Shown: positions 1-9,464, counted from the stretch's first letter. The stretch: DNA of 64,000 nt from Paenibacillus sp. RUD330 (GCF_002243345.2 NZ_CP022655.2:4280501-4344500), one strand, 5' to 3'. Notes: generated by a model not told the origin, from the sequence alone. A program made the numbers and translations.

Positions 1-173
1 GGAATGAGCGGAGCGGGAGGCGCCTGCATGGCGCTGCCGCTCTCGTCGGCTCCGCGCTTGCGCCGGCGCTGGCAAGCGCGGCAAGTGCCCCTTCTGCCGT
101 TTCGGCCGGTGCGTTTGGGAAAGGCCCCCTCGGGTTTATCGCGGCCGCACGCGGCGCATTGTTTGGTGTCCAT
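1..173 (-). CDS. Small zinc-ribbon-like protein, 3' end cut by window edge
   Basis: The first 57 codons of a minus-strand gene that runs off the left edge. Two CxxC pairs, at residues 6-9 and 31-34, flank a basic Gly/Arg-rich stretch, and a run of Arg/Lys follows. This is what a small zinc-binding domain looks like; similar CxxC-CxxC segments begin HNH-type and other nucleic-acid-binding proteins. The start ATG has a GGAG about 11 bases upstream, a long but usable spacing. Function is unknown and the rest of the protein is not visible, so it could be a short stand-alone zinc protein or the N-terminus of something larger. Confidence 0.6.
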   Translation of the reverse strand, partial: MDTKQCAACGRDKPEGAFPKRTGRNGRRGTCRACQRRRKRGADESGSAMQAPPAPLI

Positions 174-668
174 GAATGAATACGCTCCGTTCGTACAACT
201 ATCTATCCAAAGCATACCATAAACGGTCACTTGCGTTAAATATGCCGGCAGCAAGCCTGCTGCTAATTTCGATTTTCTGGAGCGCTTCGGCTCCATTTGC
301 CCGCTATAATAGGACTTTAAACCTACTGACTCTCCCATTCCTTCCAAGCGCTTTCCCTTGAAGCCAAGCCCGAATTCTCCTCATTCATTCCGAATACGGC
401 CGTGATTACGGTTATTGTATAGGATAAATTGAAAAAACAAAGAACCGATAACGATATCCCGTATCTTATAATCGTTTTATGAACAGTGACTATAGTCTTA
501 CTAGCATGATTCCAATGACCTATTTTTCTAGGTGCATGTTGCCGCATGCCGTGCTATAATGAGGTTAGTAGATTACATAGAATTGTACTGCGCTTATAAT
601 CGCCTACGACTACTTGCAGCCTCGGCAGCTCGACAGGGTCATATTGTCCTTAAGGGGGATGGTGAGAA
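174..668. other. Intergenic region between divergent genes
   Basis: About 495 bases, markedly more AT-rich than the flanking genes, separating the minus-strand zinc-ribbon gene from the plus-strand XRE gene. It holds several plus-strand TATAAT matches (305-310, 555-560, 595-600). No open frame here has a convincing ribosome site or protein-like composition. I see no repeat or structured RNA. Confidence 0.5.
551..600 (+). promoter_or_regulatory. Candidate promoter(s) of the XRE gene
   Basis: Two TATAAT hexamers lie upstream of the XRE start. The one at 555-560 carries an upstream TG, giving an extended -10. The one at 595-600 has only a weak -35-like match near 573-578. Either could be a vegetative promoter. 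The assignment is inferred from motif and position alone. Confidence 0.4.
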
Positions 669-1034
669 ATGTTCGCGAAACGACTGAAGCAGCTGCGCAA
701 GAAGAGAAAGCTGACCATGCAGGAAGTAGCCGATTACGTCGGCGTAGCCAAGAGCACTTATGCGGGTTATGAATCCGGCTACCGCCAGCCTACGCTTGAA
801 TCCATCCACACCATCGCCCGGCGGCTGCAGACGACATCCGACTACTTGCTTGGACTGACCGATTTCTCGGAGCCTGCGGAACCGACCAGCAACGCCCGTG
901 AATGGCTCAATCTCCAGCAGCTTCACTGGGACGGCATTCCTCTCGAGACCGAGGACGTCGATCTGATCCGCCTTCTCATTGAACGAGTCGTAAGGGAACG
1001 CAGCTTGCGAAAAGACGAAACCGGCAATGGCTGA
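669..1034 (+). CDS. XRE-family transcriptional regulator, 121 aa
   Basis: A Cro/C1-type helix-turn-helix DNA-binding protein. The HTH fold spans roughly residues 5-62, with the recognition-helix pattern around VAKSTYAGYESG and the following ...QPTLESIHTIA helix typical of the family. The C-terminal ~55 residues are acidic and probably mediate dimerisation or ligand sensing. An AGGGGG ribosome site lies just upstream of the ATG. It stands alone, with its own terminator overlapping the stop codon, and faces away from the exopolysaccharide locus. Its target genes cannot be told from sequence; the EPS-distal genes and its own promoter are possibilities only. Confidence 0.9.
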   Translation: MFAKRLKQLRKKRKLTMQEVADYVGVAKSTYAGYESGYRQPTLESIHTIARRLQTTSDYLLGLTDFSEPAEPTSNAREWLNLQQLHWDGIPLETEDVDLIRLLIERVVRERSLRKDETGNG

Positions 1035-1055
1035 TTGCAGCCTGCCGGTTTTTTT
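1020..1055 (+). terminator. Rho-independent terminator of XRE gene
   Basis: ACCGGCA and TGCCGGT arms close a hairpin that includes the stop codon of the XRE gene, followed by a run of seven T on the plus strand. Confidence 0.85.
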
Positions 1056-1108
1056 GCTTCAAAAGAAAATCGGCGCCGCCAGTATGGAACAGGCGCTCCA
1101 TCCGGCGA

Positions 1109-1951
1109 TCAGCCGCCCGCCTGCTTCATCCCTTTCAGCCGCTCCGTCAAGCTGGCTCTCAAAAGCTTGCTGGAGGCTTCATAGCTTTCCTCCCACTGCC
1201 GCCGCTTCCCGGATGGAACGGAAGCCTGCTCAGCCTCCTGGATCAGCCCTTTGAAGCGCGTGCCGCAGGACGACTGCGCCTCGTTCATCTTTTCGTTCAG
1301 CTCGCCGGCGGCCCTGGCGGCTCCCTCCTCGTCGAGCTCTCCTCTGCGGATCGCGTCCGACTTCGCTCCAGCGAGCTCCAGCACGCTTCCCGCCTCGCTT
1401 ACGCACTGCTTCTGAAGGGCAGCCAGCTTGTTCTCATAGGCGCGGACTTCCTCATCGGCAGCCGCCGCAGCCTCTCCATCGCCATCGGTCCACTTGCCGG
1501 TCGGCTGCGATGTCGCTGGAAGAGGCTGCTTATCTTCGGCAGCCGAAGCTCCCTGCCGAGGCGGCTCCGCCATCGGAGAGGGAGACGTATCCGGCGCAGG
1601 CGAAGCCGTGCGGCTTCCGGACTTGCCGCTGCCGGCTGCTGCGGATGCCGGATTCTTATCCCCAGGGAGAGGAGCCTGCCCGATGGAGAGGCCTGTCCCC
1701 GCTTGATCGAGGGTGTCCGGTTCCCGGTCCATCGGATGCGCTTCCTGCGGGCTGTCCTTGCTCGCCTCCAGCCGAGGAGCGACAGCCGTCTCTCCAGCAT
1801 CGGCACCCAGGCTTCGATGATGCATGTATCCCGTTACGGCCGGCACCAGCGCCGCAGCCATGACGGCTGCCAAGGCCAGCTTGCCCAGGCTCCAGCTTCG
1901 AGGCTTGCCGCTTCGGCGCCGGCGCTTCTTCCTTTTCCTCTGCATATCCAT
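1109..1951 (-). CDS. Single-pass exported protein with paired-Cys helical C-terminal domain, 280 aa
   Basis: The N-terminus is very basic (Arg/Lys-rich, residues 3-18) and is followed by one hydrophobic segment (about 24-42), so the protein is probably membrane-anchored with the rest outside. Residues 50-165 are a disordered Pro/Ser/Ala/Gly linker. The last ~105 residues are helical and contain two cysteines 45 residues apart (about 183 and 229). The next gene upstream ends in a similar domain. The start was set at the second ATG because AAGGAG sits eight bases before it. It is the last gene of the surface-protein group that ends the EPS locus. Function unknown; no known domain recognised. 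Confidence 0.75.
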   Translation of the reverse strand: MDMQRKRKKRRRRSGKPRSWSLGKLALAAVMAAALVPAVTGYMHHRSLGADAGETAVAPRLEASKDSPQEAHPMDREPDTLDQAGTGLSIGQAPLPGDKNPASAAAGSGKSGSRTASPAPDTSPSPMAEPPRQGASAAEDKQPLPATSQPTGKWTDGDGEAAAAADEEVRAYENKLAALQKQCVSEAGSVLELAGAKSDAIRRGELDEEGAARAAGELNEKMNEAQSSCGTRFKGLIQEAEQASVPSGKRRQWEESYEASSKLLRASLTERLKGMKQAGG

Positions 1952-1985
1952 GCCTTCCACTCCTTCCATGCCGGAGATGCGGCGA

Positions 1986-3194
1986 TCAAGGCTTCTGCAT
2001 CATGTTGTCGAGCATTTTCACCCCGATCGCCTTCTGCTCCTCGTACATGTTCCGGTAAGTAGCGAGAATCGCTGTGGAATACCCGCCTGCTTCCAGCTTG
2101 GTTTTCGTGTCCGTCAAAATGGTCTCGAAGCTGCGGTCGCAATCGGCCAGCGCCGCTTCCCCTTCCGCGCGGATCTTGCTTTTCGCCTCCGCGCTGCCGG
2201 ACTGCATGTACCGGAACGCGGCATCCATCAGCCTGTTCTGACACTGCACCAGGAGGCTGTTGAGCTTGTCCTCCGCCGCATTCTGGATATCCTTCTGCGG
2301 TACGGAAGGCTGCGGCGCGGGAGTCGGCGCAGGAGGCGCGGTCACCGGCGGATTGCCGGTACCCGGCGGTACCGTTGGAGTTGGTGTCGGCACAGAAGGA
2401 CCGGGATCGGGAACAGACGGCGTTCCCGGAGCTCCAGTCCCCGGAACTGCCGGAGCCGGAACGCCTCCCGGCGAGCCTCCGGATGCCGGAGGAGACTCCG
2501 GACTCCCCGCAGCCGAGCCGGGGTTGTCCGGAGAAGCTCCGGAGGAGCCTTCGCCAGGGCCGCTGAGGCCGCCTTCCGAGCTGCCGCCCGCCCCGCCTGC
2601 GGCCGGCAGCGACAATTCGATCAGCTGGCTCGAGGAGGTCCATTGGACGGCCGCGCCCGACAGCTCCGCCAGAAAACGCAGCGGAACATAGATCGTGCCC
2701 GCGGCTATATAGGCTCGCTGGTCCTTAGGCAATACAGCCGCCTTGCCGTCGGCGTAGAACGATGCCTTCGCATCCGTCAGGCTGAGCTTATAGCCGGCTG
2801 GAGCCGAGGGGACCGTGTAGACCGTCCCGGCCTTTCCCTCCGCAGCTTGCTGCTGGCGCGCGGTCGGCGTCCACAGCGACACGCTCCGGGACTTGGAATC
2901 CCATTCCACCCTGCATTCGAGCGCTGCTGCCGCGACACGAAGCGGAACGTAGACCCTGCCTCCTGCCATTAAAATATAATTTCCTTCCTTCAGCTTCTGC
3001 AGCTTGCCGTCGACGACCAGCTTCGCTCCGATGGATTCCGCCTTCACGACCGCCTGAGCGGCCGCTGCAGCCGCCTGAGCCGCCGCTGCAGCCGGCTTCG
3101 CAGCTGCCGCTGCCGCGCTGCCTGCTCCTGTCCCCATGACCAGCAGAGCCGCTGCCGCGGCATAAGCCGCCGCTTTTCTCCCTGTCCGTTTCAT
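1986..3194 (-). CDS. Secreted copper-amine-oxidase stalk-domain protein, 402 aa
   Basis: The signal peptide is about residues 1-30, then an Ala-rich stretch. Two repeats of the copper amine oxidase N-terminal (stalk) domain follow, at roughly 50-115 and 130-192, each with a VYVPLR or IYVPLR core followed by a W-containing strand. These domains in Paenibacillus surface proteins are non-catalytic; no amine oxidase core is present. Residues 200-300 are a Pro/Gly/Ser linker, and the C-terminal ~100 residues are helical with cysteines at 318 and 352, resembling the end of the neighbouring downstream gene. AAGGGGG precedes the ATG by eight bases. Probably a cell-wall or matrix protein co-expressed with the SLH protein. 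Confidence 0.85.
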   Translation of the reverse strand: MKRTGRKAAAYAAAAALLVMGTGAGSAAAAAAKPAAAAAQAAAAAAQAVVKAESIGAKLVVDGKLQKLKEGNYILMAGGRVYVPLRVAAAALECRVEWDSKSRSVSLWTPTARQQQAAEGKAGTVYTVPSAPAGYKLSLTDAKASFYADGKAAVLPKDQRAYIAAGTIYVPLRFLAELSGAAVQWTSSSQLIELSLPAAGGAGGSSEGGLSGPGEGSSGASPDNPGSAAGSPESPPASGGSPGGVPAPAVPGTGAPGTPSVPDPGPSVPTPTPTVPPGTGNPPVTAPPAPTPAPQPSVPQKDIQNAAEDKLNSLLVQCQNRLMDAAFRYMQSGSAEAKSKIRAEGEAALADCDRSFETILTDTKTKLEAGGYSTAILATYRNMYEEQKAIGVKMLDNMMQKP

Positions 3195-3229
3195 TCTTCG
3201 TTCCCCCTTGCTTGATATGGATCGCCTGC

Positions 3230-3820
3230 TCAGCGCTTGACCTGCTCCGCCTTGCCTCCGCCGCCCGCTCCAGCCTTGAAGGCGAGCGCCGAGAGCCGGT
3301 TGTAGTCGCCCGGCGCCAGCTGCTCCAGCAAAAGCTCCTTCACTTCCTGTTTCTCGTCCTTGCTGAGTCCTCCCTTGGCCAATTCCTTGAGGACCGTGAT
3401 TTCCTTGCTTCCCAGGCTTCCCGTCAATATACGGAGCACTTCCGCCTTCTCCGATAGGGACAGCTTCTTCCCTGCTTGCCTGGCCTCTTCCACCGACAGT
3501 CCCCCTCCCCGCTCTTCCGGCGCGCCGGATGAAGCCTTTCCGGCCGCTGAAGCCGCATCCGCTTGCGCTTCCGGATCAGCGGGAGGACCGGAATGTCCGG
3601 CCGATGATTCGTCCGTCGTGACGCCTTGATGTCCGGCATTGACAGGCTCGGCTCCGGAGTGAGGCGGGGCGGCCACGGCGCCAGCCCCCTCCTGGATGCC
3701 GGCAAGCGGATCAGCCAGCATTCCGAGCGCCTTGTCCCCGGCCCAGCCGATCGAGAAGAAGGCAGCTCCTCCGAGCAATCCGCAAGCGGCCAGCCCGGCC
3801 GCGATTCGTCTGGTTCTCAT
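3230..3820 (-). CDS. Small membrane-anchored protein, 196 aa
   Basis: A short basic N-terminus and a hydrophobic segment (about residues 5-24) suggest a signal anchor. Then comes a disordered Ala/Gly/Pro/Ser region to about residue 110, then a charged helical C-terminal part (about 112-175) rich in Lys, Glu and Leu. An ATG 75 bases upstream is open in the same frame, but GAGGAGG lies eight bases before the ATG used here. It sits between the SLH gene and the CuAO-stalk gene with short gaps, so probably the same transcript. No known family recognised; the charged C-terminal helices suggest a protein-protein contact. Confidence 0.7.
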   Translation of the reverse strand: MRTRRIAAGLAACGLLGGAAFFSIGWAGDKALGMLADPLAGIQEGAGAVAAPPHSGAEPVNAGHQGVTTDESSAGHSGPPADPEAQADAASAAGKASSGAPEERGGGLSVEEARQAGKKLSLSEKAEVLRILTGSLGSKEITVLKELAKGGLSKDEKQEVKELLLEQLAPGDYNRLSALAFKAGAGGGGKAEQVKR

Positions 3821-3908
3821 GCCACGCCCTCCTCGTTCGCGATTTCCATGCCGATGCGCAAAACGGCTGTCCGCCGGCAGCTGCCGGCGAAACAACCGTA
3901 GAGGCCAA

Positions 3909-6647
3909 TCAGGATTGAAGCTGCTTCAGCGTCCGGTAGAGAATGACGGCGGCCTCGGCTCTTGATGCCGGCTTCGCCGGCTGGAGAACGCCGCCGCTTC
4001 CGACGATGCCGAGCTGTGCGGCGAGAGCGACGCCCGGCCGCAAGGAAGCCGCTACCGCTGCCTGGTCTCTGAAGTCGGCCAGCGCCGCATCCGGGTCCGT
4101 CAGAGCCGGATAGCCGCCTGCCGCCTGCATCGCCCTCGTCACCATCACAGCCAGCTCCTGCCTGCTGACCGGGGCGTTGGGCGCGAAGCTGTCGCTGCTC
4201 CGTCCGTTCGTAATGCCGCTTGCGACGGCAGCAGCCACGTATGGAGCGAACCAGTCGGTCGCCTTCACGTCCTTGAACGCGATATCAGCCGACGATCCTT
4301 CCAGATTGAAGGCTCGGACGATCATCTTGGCGATCTCCGCCCTCGTAATCGACCGGGACGGGTCGAACGTGCCGGCAGCTACGCCGGTCATGATTCCTTT
4401 GGCGGCAATGCCCTGGATGGACGCTTCCGCCCATTTGACCTTCGCCAAGTCGGAGAACTCCACTTTGTTCTCCACGACGGCATAAACCGCCGCCGAGTCC
4501 AGCACATCCGCCTCGTATACCGAGGATACCGTGCCGGACTGGAAATCGACCGCGCGTCCCGCACGGATCCTCACGAGCCCGAGCAGGTCGCTGCCCGCGC
4601 TGTCCGCCGATACCGGCAAGGAGAGCCGGAGCGGCTTGGCGGCCGCTGCGGAAGCCTGTCCATTCTGGCGGACCTTGAACGAATATCCGCCCGAGGCGAG
4701 CGGAAGATGGGTCGCCTTCCGGACTTCGCTGTCAGCCTCGTGGGTCAGGCTGATATGGAGGTCGCCGCTGTGCCCGTCTACGGGAACGGACACTTGCGCG
4801 CCTCCGCCGGCCAGTCCGATGTACTGGATGCCGGATGTCTGCGCAGCGGTCAATGCTTCCTGGGGAACTTCCAGCGACCAGCTGCTGCCTGCCGATCCGG
4901 CATCGAGCTGGACGCTGACGCGCAGCTTCTGGGCCAGGCCGGAGCCGGATCCATCCAGTCCGTCCAGCGCGCTCTTGACCGAAACCGCCGCTTCGGACAC
5001 GGCCGCAAGGCTGGACAGGGCATCGGCGGAATCCCACTTGATGCCGGATAGGCCGGCCGAGTCCGGCTCCTGCGCCGTCAGATTGATCTTGGCGATCGCA
5101 TCCAGCGCTTCCTGGGCAGCCTTGAACGCCTCGCGGATGAGCGCGATCCGCTGCGCCGGCGTCGGAGAAGCGGCCAGCTCCCTGCGGATCGCCTCGATCC
5201 GGGCGATATAGTGCTCGACGATCGAGCGGATCCGCTCGGCGATGCTTCCCGGACCGGCGTTACCCGATTCGGAGCCGGATCCGCTGCCGCTGCCCGGCGT
5301 TCCTCCGCCCGGGAAGCCTCCTCCCGGAAAGCCCGGGAATCCAGGGAAGCCTCCGCCGGTTCCAGGATCCGGCGTCGGCGTCGGAACCGGTGTCGGACTG
5401 GCTCCAGGATCCGGGCTTGGGCTTGGGCTCGTTCCCGGGCCCGGCGTCGGGCTTGCTCCAGGATCCGGGCTTGGGCTCGTTCCCGGGCCCGGCGTCGGGC
5501 TTGCCCCTGGATCCGGGCTCGTTCCCGGCGTCGGACTAGCTCCAGGATCCGGACTCGGACTCGGCGTCGCCCCCGATTCCCCCGTCAGCGTAATTCTTTT
5601 CTCGAACACGACCTTCTCCGGTCCGCCGTAAGGATTGATCAGCTTCGCCTGAAGAAGCGCGCTTCCCGCAGCCGAGTCGTCCGGAATGGTGACCAGCCCG
5701 TTCACGAAAACCCGCACATCGGCATCGCCTTCGATTTTATACCAGCGGATCGCTCCCTCCGGAGCGGCGATGCCGTTCAGCAGCAGCGAATACTGATGCA
5801 TGCGCCCGCCATTGCCGACCTTGACGAGCTCAGAGCTCGTCATCCTCATGAGCGCGACGAGCAGCGCCGTTCCCGCAGGCTTTTCCAGCTGCAGCCGCTC
5901 CTGGGCATTGCCCAGCACCTTCACCAGATCCGCGCCCGTAATGCCGTAGGCCTGCAGCATGCGGCTGAACGCATAGTCGCCCGTACGGCCGAGCATGTCC
6001 GTCAGCACCCGGAGCATGAGCTCGTTGCGCTTCTCCGGCATGAACAGCAGCTGCATCAGCTCAGGCTGGCTCAGGCGGGACACGAACTCCCGGATCGTGC
6101 CCTCGACGCCGCGCTTGTCCGCGCCGTTCCCATACATGAATTCGACCACCTCGTCCATCGTGAGGTCGTCGACTCCGCCTGCGCGGACGATGGGCGCGAG
6201 CGCACGGCGGTAATCCGCATTGGAGCGGATCGCCTGAAGATCGGATGCCTGCGGCGCGTACAGCAGCGCTATCGTATCCCGCATGAGCAGGAACAGATTG
6301 CTCTTGATGAATTCCAGATCCTCGGTCGCCGCCAGCTTCGGCTGGATCTTGTCCCATACCGGAGCCGCAATGGCGAACTCCGCCGCAGGATCGAGGGAGC
6401 GAAGCTCCTCGCGGAAATTCAGCACATCCCGGTAATCGGCCGGATCTCCGGCCAGAAGAGCGGCGTGAAGCGCATACAACTGGGCCAGCGCCTGGTCGAT
6501 CGTGCCGGGCTGCGGCAGGCTGCCGGCCGCATAGGCATGGCCGATCAGCCCGGCATGGGTTGCCGGACGTGGGGGAACAGCCGCAGCAGCGCCTGACGCC
6601 AGGACGGCGGCCAGTGTGGACAACGTCATTTTTCTTTTCCATGTCAT
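3909..6647 (-). CDS. SLH-domain surface protein with Pro-rich repeat linker, 912 aa
   Basis: A secreted protein held to the wall by three C-terminal surface-layer homology (SLH) repeats covering about the last 175 residues; SLH domains bind pyruvylated secondary wall polymer. After the signal peptide (1-30) there is a helical domain to about residue 280, then a short beta-rich stretch. A Pro-Ser-Thr-Gly repeat linker (about 360-470) follows, then a Gly-rich segment, a helical segment and a beta-rich region before the SLH repeats. The start is the ATG preceded by AGAGGTG at seven bases; an upstream in-frame ATG has no site. It follows ugd with a 160-base gap. A polysaccharide pyruvyltransferase lies in the same locus, but the link to SLH binding is only inference. 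Confidence 0.9.
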   Translation of the reverse strand: MTWKRKMTLSTLAAVLASGAAAAVPPRPATHAGLIGHAYAAGSLPQPGTIDQALAQLYALHAALLAGDPADYRDVLNFREELRSLDPAAEFAIAAPVWDKIQPKLAATEDLEFIKSNLFLLMRDTIALLYAPQASDLQAIRSNADYRRALAPIVRAGGVDDLTMDEVVEFMYGNGADKRGVEGTIREFVSRLSQPELMQLLFMPEKRNELMLRVLTDMLGRTGDYAFSRMLQAYGITGADLVKVLGNAQERLQLEKPAGTALLVALMRMTSSELVKVGNGGRMHQYSLLLNGIAAPEGAIRWYKIEGDADVRVFVNGLVTIPDDSAAGSALLQAKLINPYGGPEKVVFEKRITLTGESGATPSPSPDPGASPTPGTSPDPGASPTPGPGTSPSPDPGASPTPGPGTSPSPSPDPGASPTPVPTPTPDPGTGGGFPGFPGFPGGGFPGGGTPGSGSGSGSESGNAGPGSIAERIRSIVEHYIARIEAIRRELAASPTPAQRIALIREAFKAAQEALDAIAKINLTAQEPDSAGLSGIKWDSADALSSLAAVSEAAVSVKSALDGLDGSGSGLAQKLRVSVQLDAGSAGSSWSLEVPQEALTAAQTSGIQYIGLAGGGAQVSVPVDGHSGDLHISLTHEADSEVRKATHLPLASGGYSFKVRQNGQASAAAAKPLRLSLPVSADSAGSDLLGLVRIRAGRAVDFQSGTVSSVYEADVLDSAAVYAVVENKVEFSDLAKVKWAEASIQGIAAKGIMTGVAAGTFDPSRSITRAEIAKMIVRAFNLEGSSADIAFKDVKATDWFAPYVAAAVASGITNGRSSDSFAPNAPVSRQELAVMVTRAMQAAGGYPALTDPDAALADFRDQAAVAASLRPGVALAAQLGIVGSGGVLQPAKPASRAEAAVILYRTLKQLQS
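5401..5573 (-). repeat. Tandem repeat encoding Pro-Ser-Gly linker of SLH protein
   Basis: Imperfect direct repeats of about 54, 48 and 36 bases starting with GCTCCAGGATCC or a variant. They translate on the minus strand to alternating [10 protein letters not shown]-type units. All unit lengths are multiples of three, so copy changes keep the frame. Confidence 0.8.
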
Positions 6648-6772
6648 TGCATCTTCACCTCTTGGAATAGTTTTCTCCATCGCTTGTTCTCCGTTGGACG
6701 ATACGTACGGGTGGCAGCGGAGAGCGCCCGGAAAGGATGGCTATGCCGCCTACCGGTCCGTCCCGCAGCTTC

Positions 6773-6798
6773 GCCCGCCCGGGCTTGCCTGGGCGGGC
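6773..6798 (-). terminator. GC hairpin between ugd and SLH gene, weak terminator at best
   Basis: GCCCGCCC and GGGCGGGC arms separated by ten bases, just after the ugd stop codon. There is no T run on the minus strand, so it may be a processing or partial pause site rather than a full terminator. Confidence 0.35.
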
Positions 6799-6807
6799 TT
6801 GAAGAGA

Positions 6808-8151
6808 TCAGTAGCTCAGCTCGGGAACCGGGTCCTTCACGCCGCGGGTCATGCCGGGGCGTCCGACCGAGTAGTACACGAAGTCCGTGCCTGCGAGATC
6901 CTGCTCGCGGAAAGCATTGCGGCCGTCGATCAGCACCGGCTGGCGGAGCATCGCGCGAAGCTCGGCAAGGTCGATGGAGACGAACTCCTCCCATTCCGTG
7001 AGCAGGCAGACCGCATCGGCTCCAGCGGCGGCTTCCAGCGCGCCGGAGCACCACTCCACCCTTCCCGCTCCGCCGCCGAAGTGGCTGCGGAAGTTGTCCA
7101 TCGCGATGGGATCGTAGGCCCGGACCTGGACTCCCCGATCCAGCAGCTCCCCGATGATTTCCTGGGCAGGAGCTTCCCTCACGTCATCGGTTTCAGGCTT
7201 GAACGCAAGCCCCCATACCGCGATCGTCCGTCCTTCCAGGTCGCCGAAGATCGCTTCGAGCTTGCGCACGATATTGAAGCGCTGGTCCTGGTTCACCTCG
7301 ACGACGGAACGCAGCAGCTTGAACTCGTAGTCGAAATGCCCTGCGATCTGGATCAGCGCCTGCGTGTCCTTGGGGAAGCAGGAGCCTCCGTAGCCGATTC
7401 CCGCCTTCAGGAACGAGGAGCCGATCCGCTTGTCGTAGCCCATGCCTTCGGCGACTCTCGTCACATCCGCTCCGACTTTCTCGCAGATGTTCGCAATCTC
7501 GTTGATGAAGGAGATCTTGGTCGCCAGAAACGCATTGGAGGCGTACTTGATCATTTCGGCGCTGCGGATGTCCGTCACGACAAAAGCGCCCCCGAGTCCG
7601 CCGTGCAGCTCCCGCAGCAGAGCTTCCGCACGCGGGGAATCCGTACCGACGACGATCCGGTCCGGATGCATCGTATCCGGAACGGCGGAGCCCTCGCGCA
7701 GGAACTCCGGCAGCGAGACGCTGTCGAACGGGCATTCGGTGCGGCTGCGGATCAGGTCCCGAACCTTTTCATTCGTCCCGACGGGCACTGTGCTTTTGAT
7801 GGCCACGACGGGGTAGCCTTCCATCGCGTCGGCGATCTCCTTGGCAGCCAGCTCGATGTAGGCGAGGTTCGCTTCGCCTCCCGGCAGCGGCGGCGTTCCG
7901 ACAGCGATGACGATGAGGTCGGCGCCTTTGACTCCCGCATCCAGGCTGGAGGTGAAGCTCAGCCGGCCAAGCTCCGCGTTGCGGACGGACAGCTCCTGAA
8001 GCCCCGGCTCATAGATGGGAATATCTCCGTTTTGCAAAGTGGCGATTTTCAGAGGATCCTTGTCCACGCAAATGACGGAATGCCCGAGCTCCGCATAGCA
8101 GACCCCCGACACCAGCCCGACATATCCTGTCCCTACTACCGTAATCTTCAT
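6808..8151 (-). CDS. ugd: UDP-glucose 6-dehydrogenase, 447 aa
   Basis: Oxidises UDP-glucose to UDP-glucuronate with two NAD+, supplying glucuronic acid for the polymer. The N-terminal nucleotide-binding motif GTGYVG is at residues 7-12. The catalytic cysteine lies in GGSCFPKD near residue 260, preceded by the FLKAGIGYGG substrate loop. Length matches the family (about 430-450 aa). An open frame continues upstream of this ATG, but the protein clearly begins at MKITVVG, with GGGAGTGG just before it. It is 32 bases from the upstream glycosyltransferase and is the last sugar-nucleotide gene of the EPS locus. A GDP-mannose dehydrogenase is less likely because galU is in the same locus. Confidence 0.92.
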   Translation of the reverse strand: MKITVVGTGYVGLVSGVCYAELGHSVICVDKDPLKIATLQNGDIPIYEPGLQELSVRNAELGRLSFTSSLDAGVKGADLIVIAVGTPPLPGGEANLAYIELAAKEIADAMEGYPVVAIKSTVPVGTNEKVRDLIRSRTECPFDSVSLPEFLREGSAVPDTMHPDRIVVGTDSPRAEALLRELHGGLGGAFVVTDIRSAEMIKYASNAFLATKISFINEIANICEKVGADVTRVAEGMGYDKRIGSSFLKAGIGYGGSCFPKDTQALIQIAGHFDYEFKLLRSVVEVNQDQRFNIVRKLEAIFGDLEGRTIAVWGLAFKPETDDVREAPAQEIIGELLDRGVQVRAYDPIAMDNFRSHFGGGAGRVEWCSGALEAAAGADAVCLLTEWEEFVSIDLAELRAMLRQPVLIDGRNAFREQDLAGTDFVYYSVGRPGMTRGVKDPVPELSY

Positions 8152-8183
8152 GGCTTCCACTCCCGTTATGCGAAATTTGGCGT

Positions 8184-9395
8184 TCAGCGTTGCGATTCGA
8201 TCATCTCCCCGAAAGGAGCCTGGACGGATCTCCCTTCTTCTTGGACGGCTCCCGTCAAAGCCCAGCCCAGCAGGCGGGCCGCGATGAGCCCCGCCTCGTC
8301 CGGACGGCCTGCCGCGGCAGGCGGGCCGGAGAAGGCGGCCGCCTCCAGCCAATGCAGCAGCCGGCCGCCGAGATCCGGCCGCATGAGCTGATCCTCGCTC
8401 ATCGCCAGATGGGGGTGAAGCCCGGCCAGCGCCTCCATCGTGCAGCGGTCTTCGCGGAACAGCGGCCTCTCCAGCAGCACCAGCGGCTTGCCGAAGGCGA
8501 CCGCTTCCGCCACGGTGCCCCATCCCGGCTTGGTCAGCACCAAGTCGCTCGCGGCGACATAGAGCTGGGATTCCGTCGCCTCGGCCGGAATCCGCACGAC
8601 CGGCCCCGAGCCTTCGGGCAGCTCCATCGTCGAAGACACGATGGGCAGCCATCTCCGGTCGCTCAGCAGCGGCAGGCTTTGCAGCAGATCGACCTTGCCC
8701 GTGTCCCTGCCCGGGAACAAGCAGACCAGCTTACGCTCGCCGCCCGGATCCAGGCGCTTCCTCAGCTGGGCCGTCTCGGCGGCTCCCGCCTCCCGGGAGA
8801 AGAATCCGGCATGGATGCTCGGCTCTGCGGCCCACGCCGGCTCGCGCGCTCCGGGAAGGGCGATGAACCGGTCCATGTCGAGGTATGCTTTGGCAAGAGG
8901 AGCCAGCAGCTCCGCAGGCAGCATGTCCTGATAGGCGGTGTACCAGGTGAAATTAGAAATGCCTGCGGAGGGAATGCCGGCCTTGGCGGCGGCGGGGAAC
9001 GCCTCGGGGACGATATCCGAGACGACCAGCCGGATGCCCGCTCCTCCCAGCCATGCGGCTTCTTTCCGGATCTGGGGGGGCATTTTGCCGGCATACGCGA
9101 TGTAGGCCTGCCGCAGCAGCCCGATATCCGCCTGCCAGGTGCCCTGCCTCAGGGAGTAGCCCGGACCCGAGTCCATGTAGCGCAGCTGAAGTCGATGTCC
9201 GCGGCAGCCCGCCGCTTCGAACTCCGCCTGGAGCGACTGCTCCAGAAAAGGAAGCGCGCGGCCGCTGACCAGATGGAGATTCAGCGGCAGGCCATGCTCC
9301 GAGGCTTGCCGCAGCATCGCCCTGATCACCGCGATGCTGCGGGCGGCATGACCGTATCCGTAATCCGAAATGTAATAGGCGATCTTCACGGCCAT
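8184..9395 (-). CDS. MurG/GT28-like glycosyltransferase, 403 aa
   Basis: A probable GT-B glycosyltransferase. The N-terminus (IAYYISDYGYGHAARS) is the glycine/histidine donor-entry loop seen in MurG-like enzymes and in the N-terminal domain of L-arabinokinase-like proteins. The C-terminal half has the PGWGTVAEAVAFGKPLVLLE nucleotide-sugar site. No signal peptide or membrane span, so cytoplasmic or peripheral. It lies between manC and ugd in the EPS run. Donor and acceptor cannot be read from sequence. The resemblance to predicted UDP-sugar transferases is clear; the role in the repeat unit is inferred from the neighbours. Confidence 0.75.
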   Translation of the reverse strand: MAVKIAYYISDYGYGHAARSIAVIRAMLRQASEHGLPLNLHLVSGRALPFLEQSLQAEFEAAGCRGHRLQLRYMDSGPGYSLRQGTWQADIGLLRQAYIAYAGKMPPQIRKEAAWLGGAGIRLVVSDIVPEAFPAAAKAGIPSAGISNFTWYTAYQDMLPAELLAPLAKAYLDMDRFIALPGAREPAWAAEPSIHAGFFSREAGAAETAQLRKRLDPGGERKLVCLFPGRDTGKVDLLQSLPLLSDRRWLPIVSSTMELPEGSGPVVRIPAEATESQLYVAASDLVLTKPGWGTVAEAVAFGKPLVLLERPLFREDRCTMEALAGLHPHLAMSEDQLMRPDLGGRLLHWLEAAAFSGPPAAAGRPDEAGLIAARLLGWALTGAVQEEGRSVQAPFGEMIESQR

Positions 9396-9464
9396 GCCGC
9401 ATCCTCCTTCCGGCCTCTGCCGGCTGGCCGGCCGGAGGTGCTTCCTTCCGGCGGCCTCGCCGAA

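Noticed and set aside
323-547. Minus-strand open frame of 74 codons
   Set aside because: No ribosome site, AT-rich promoter-like DNA, composition not protein-like.
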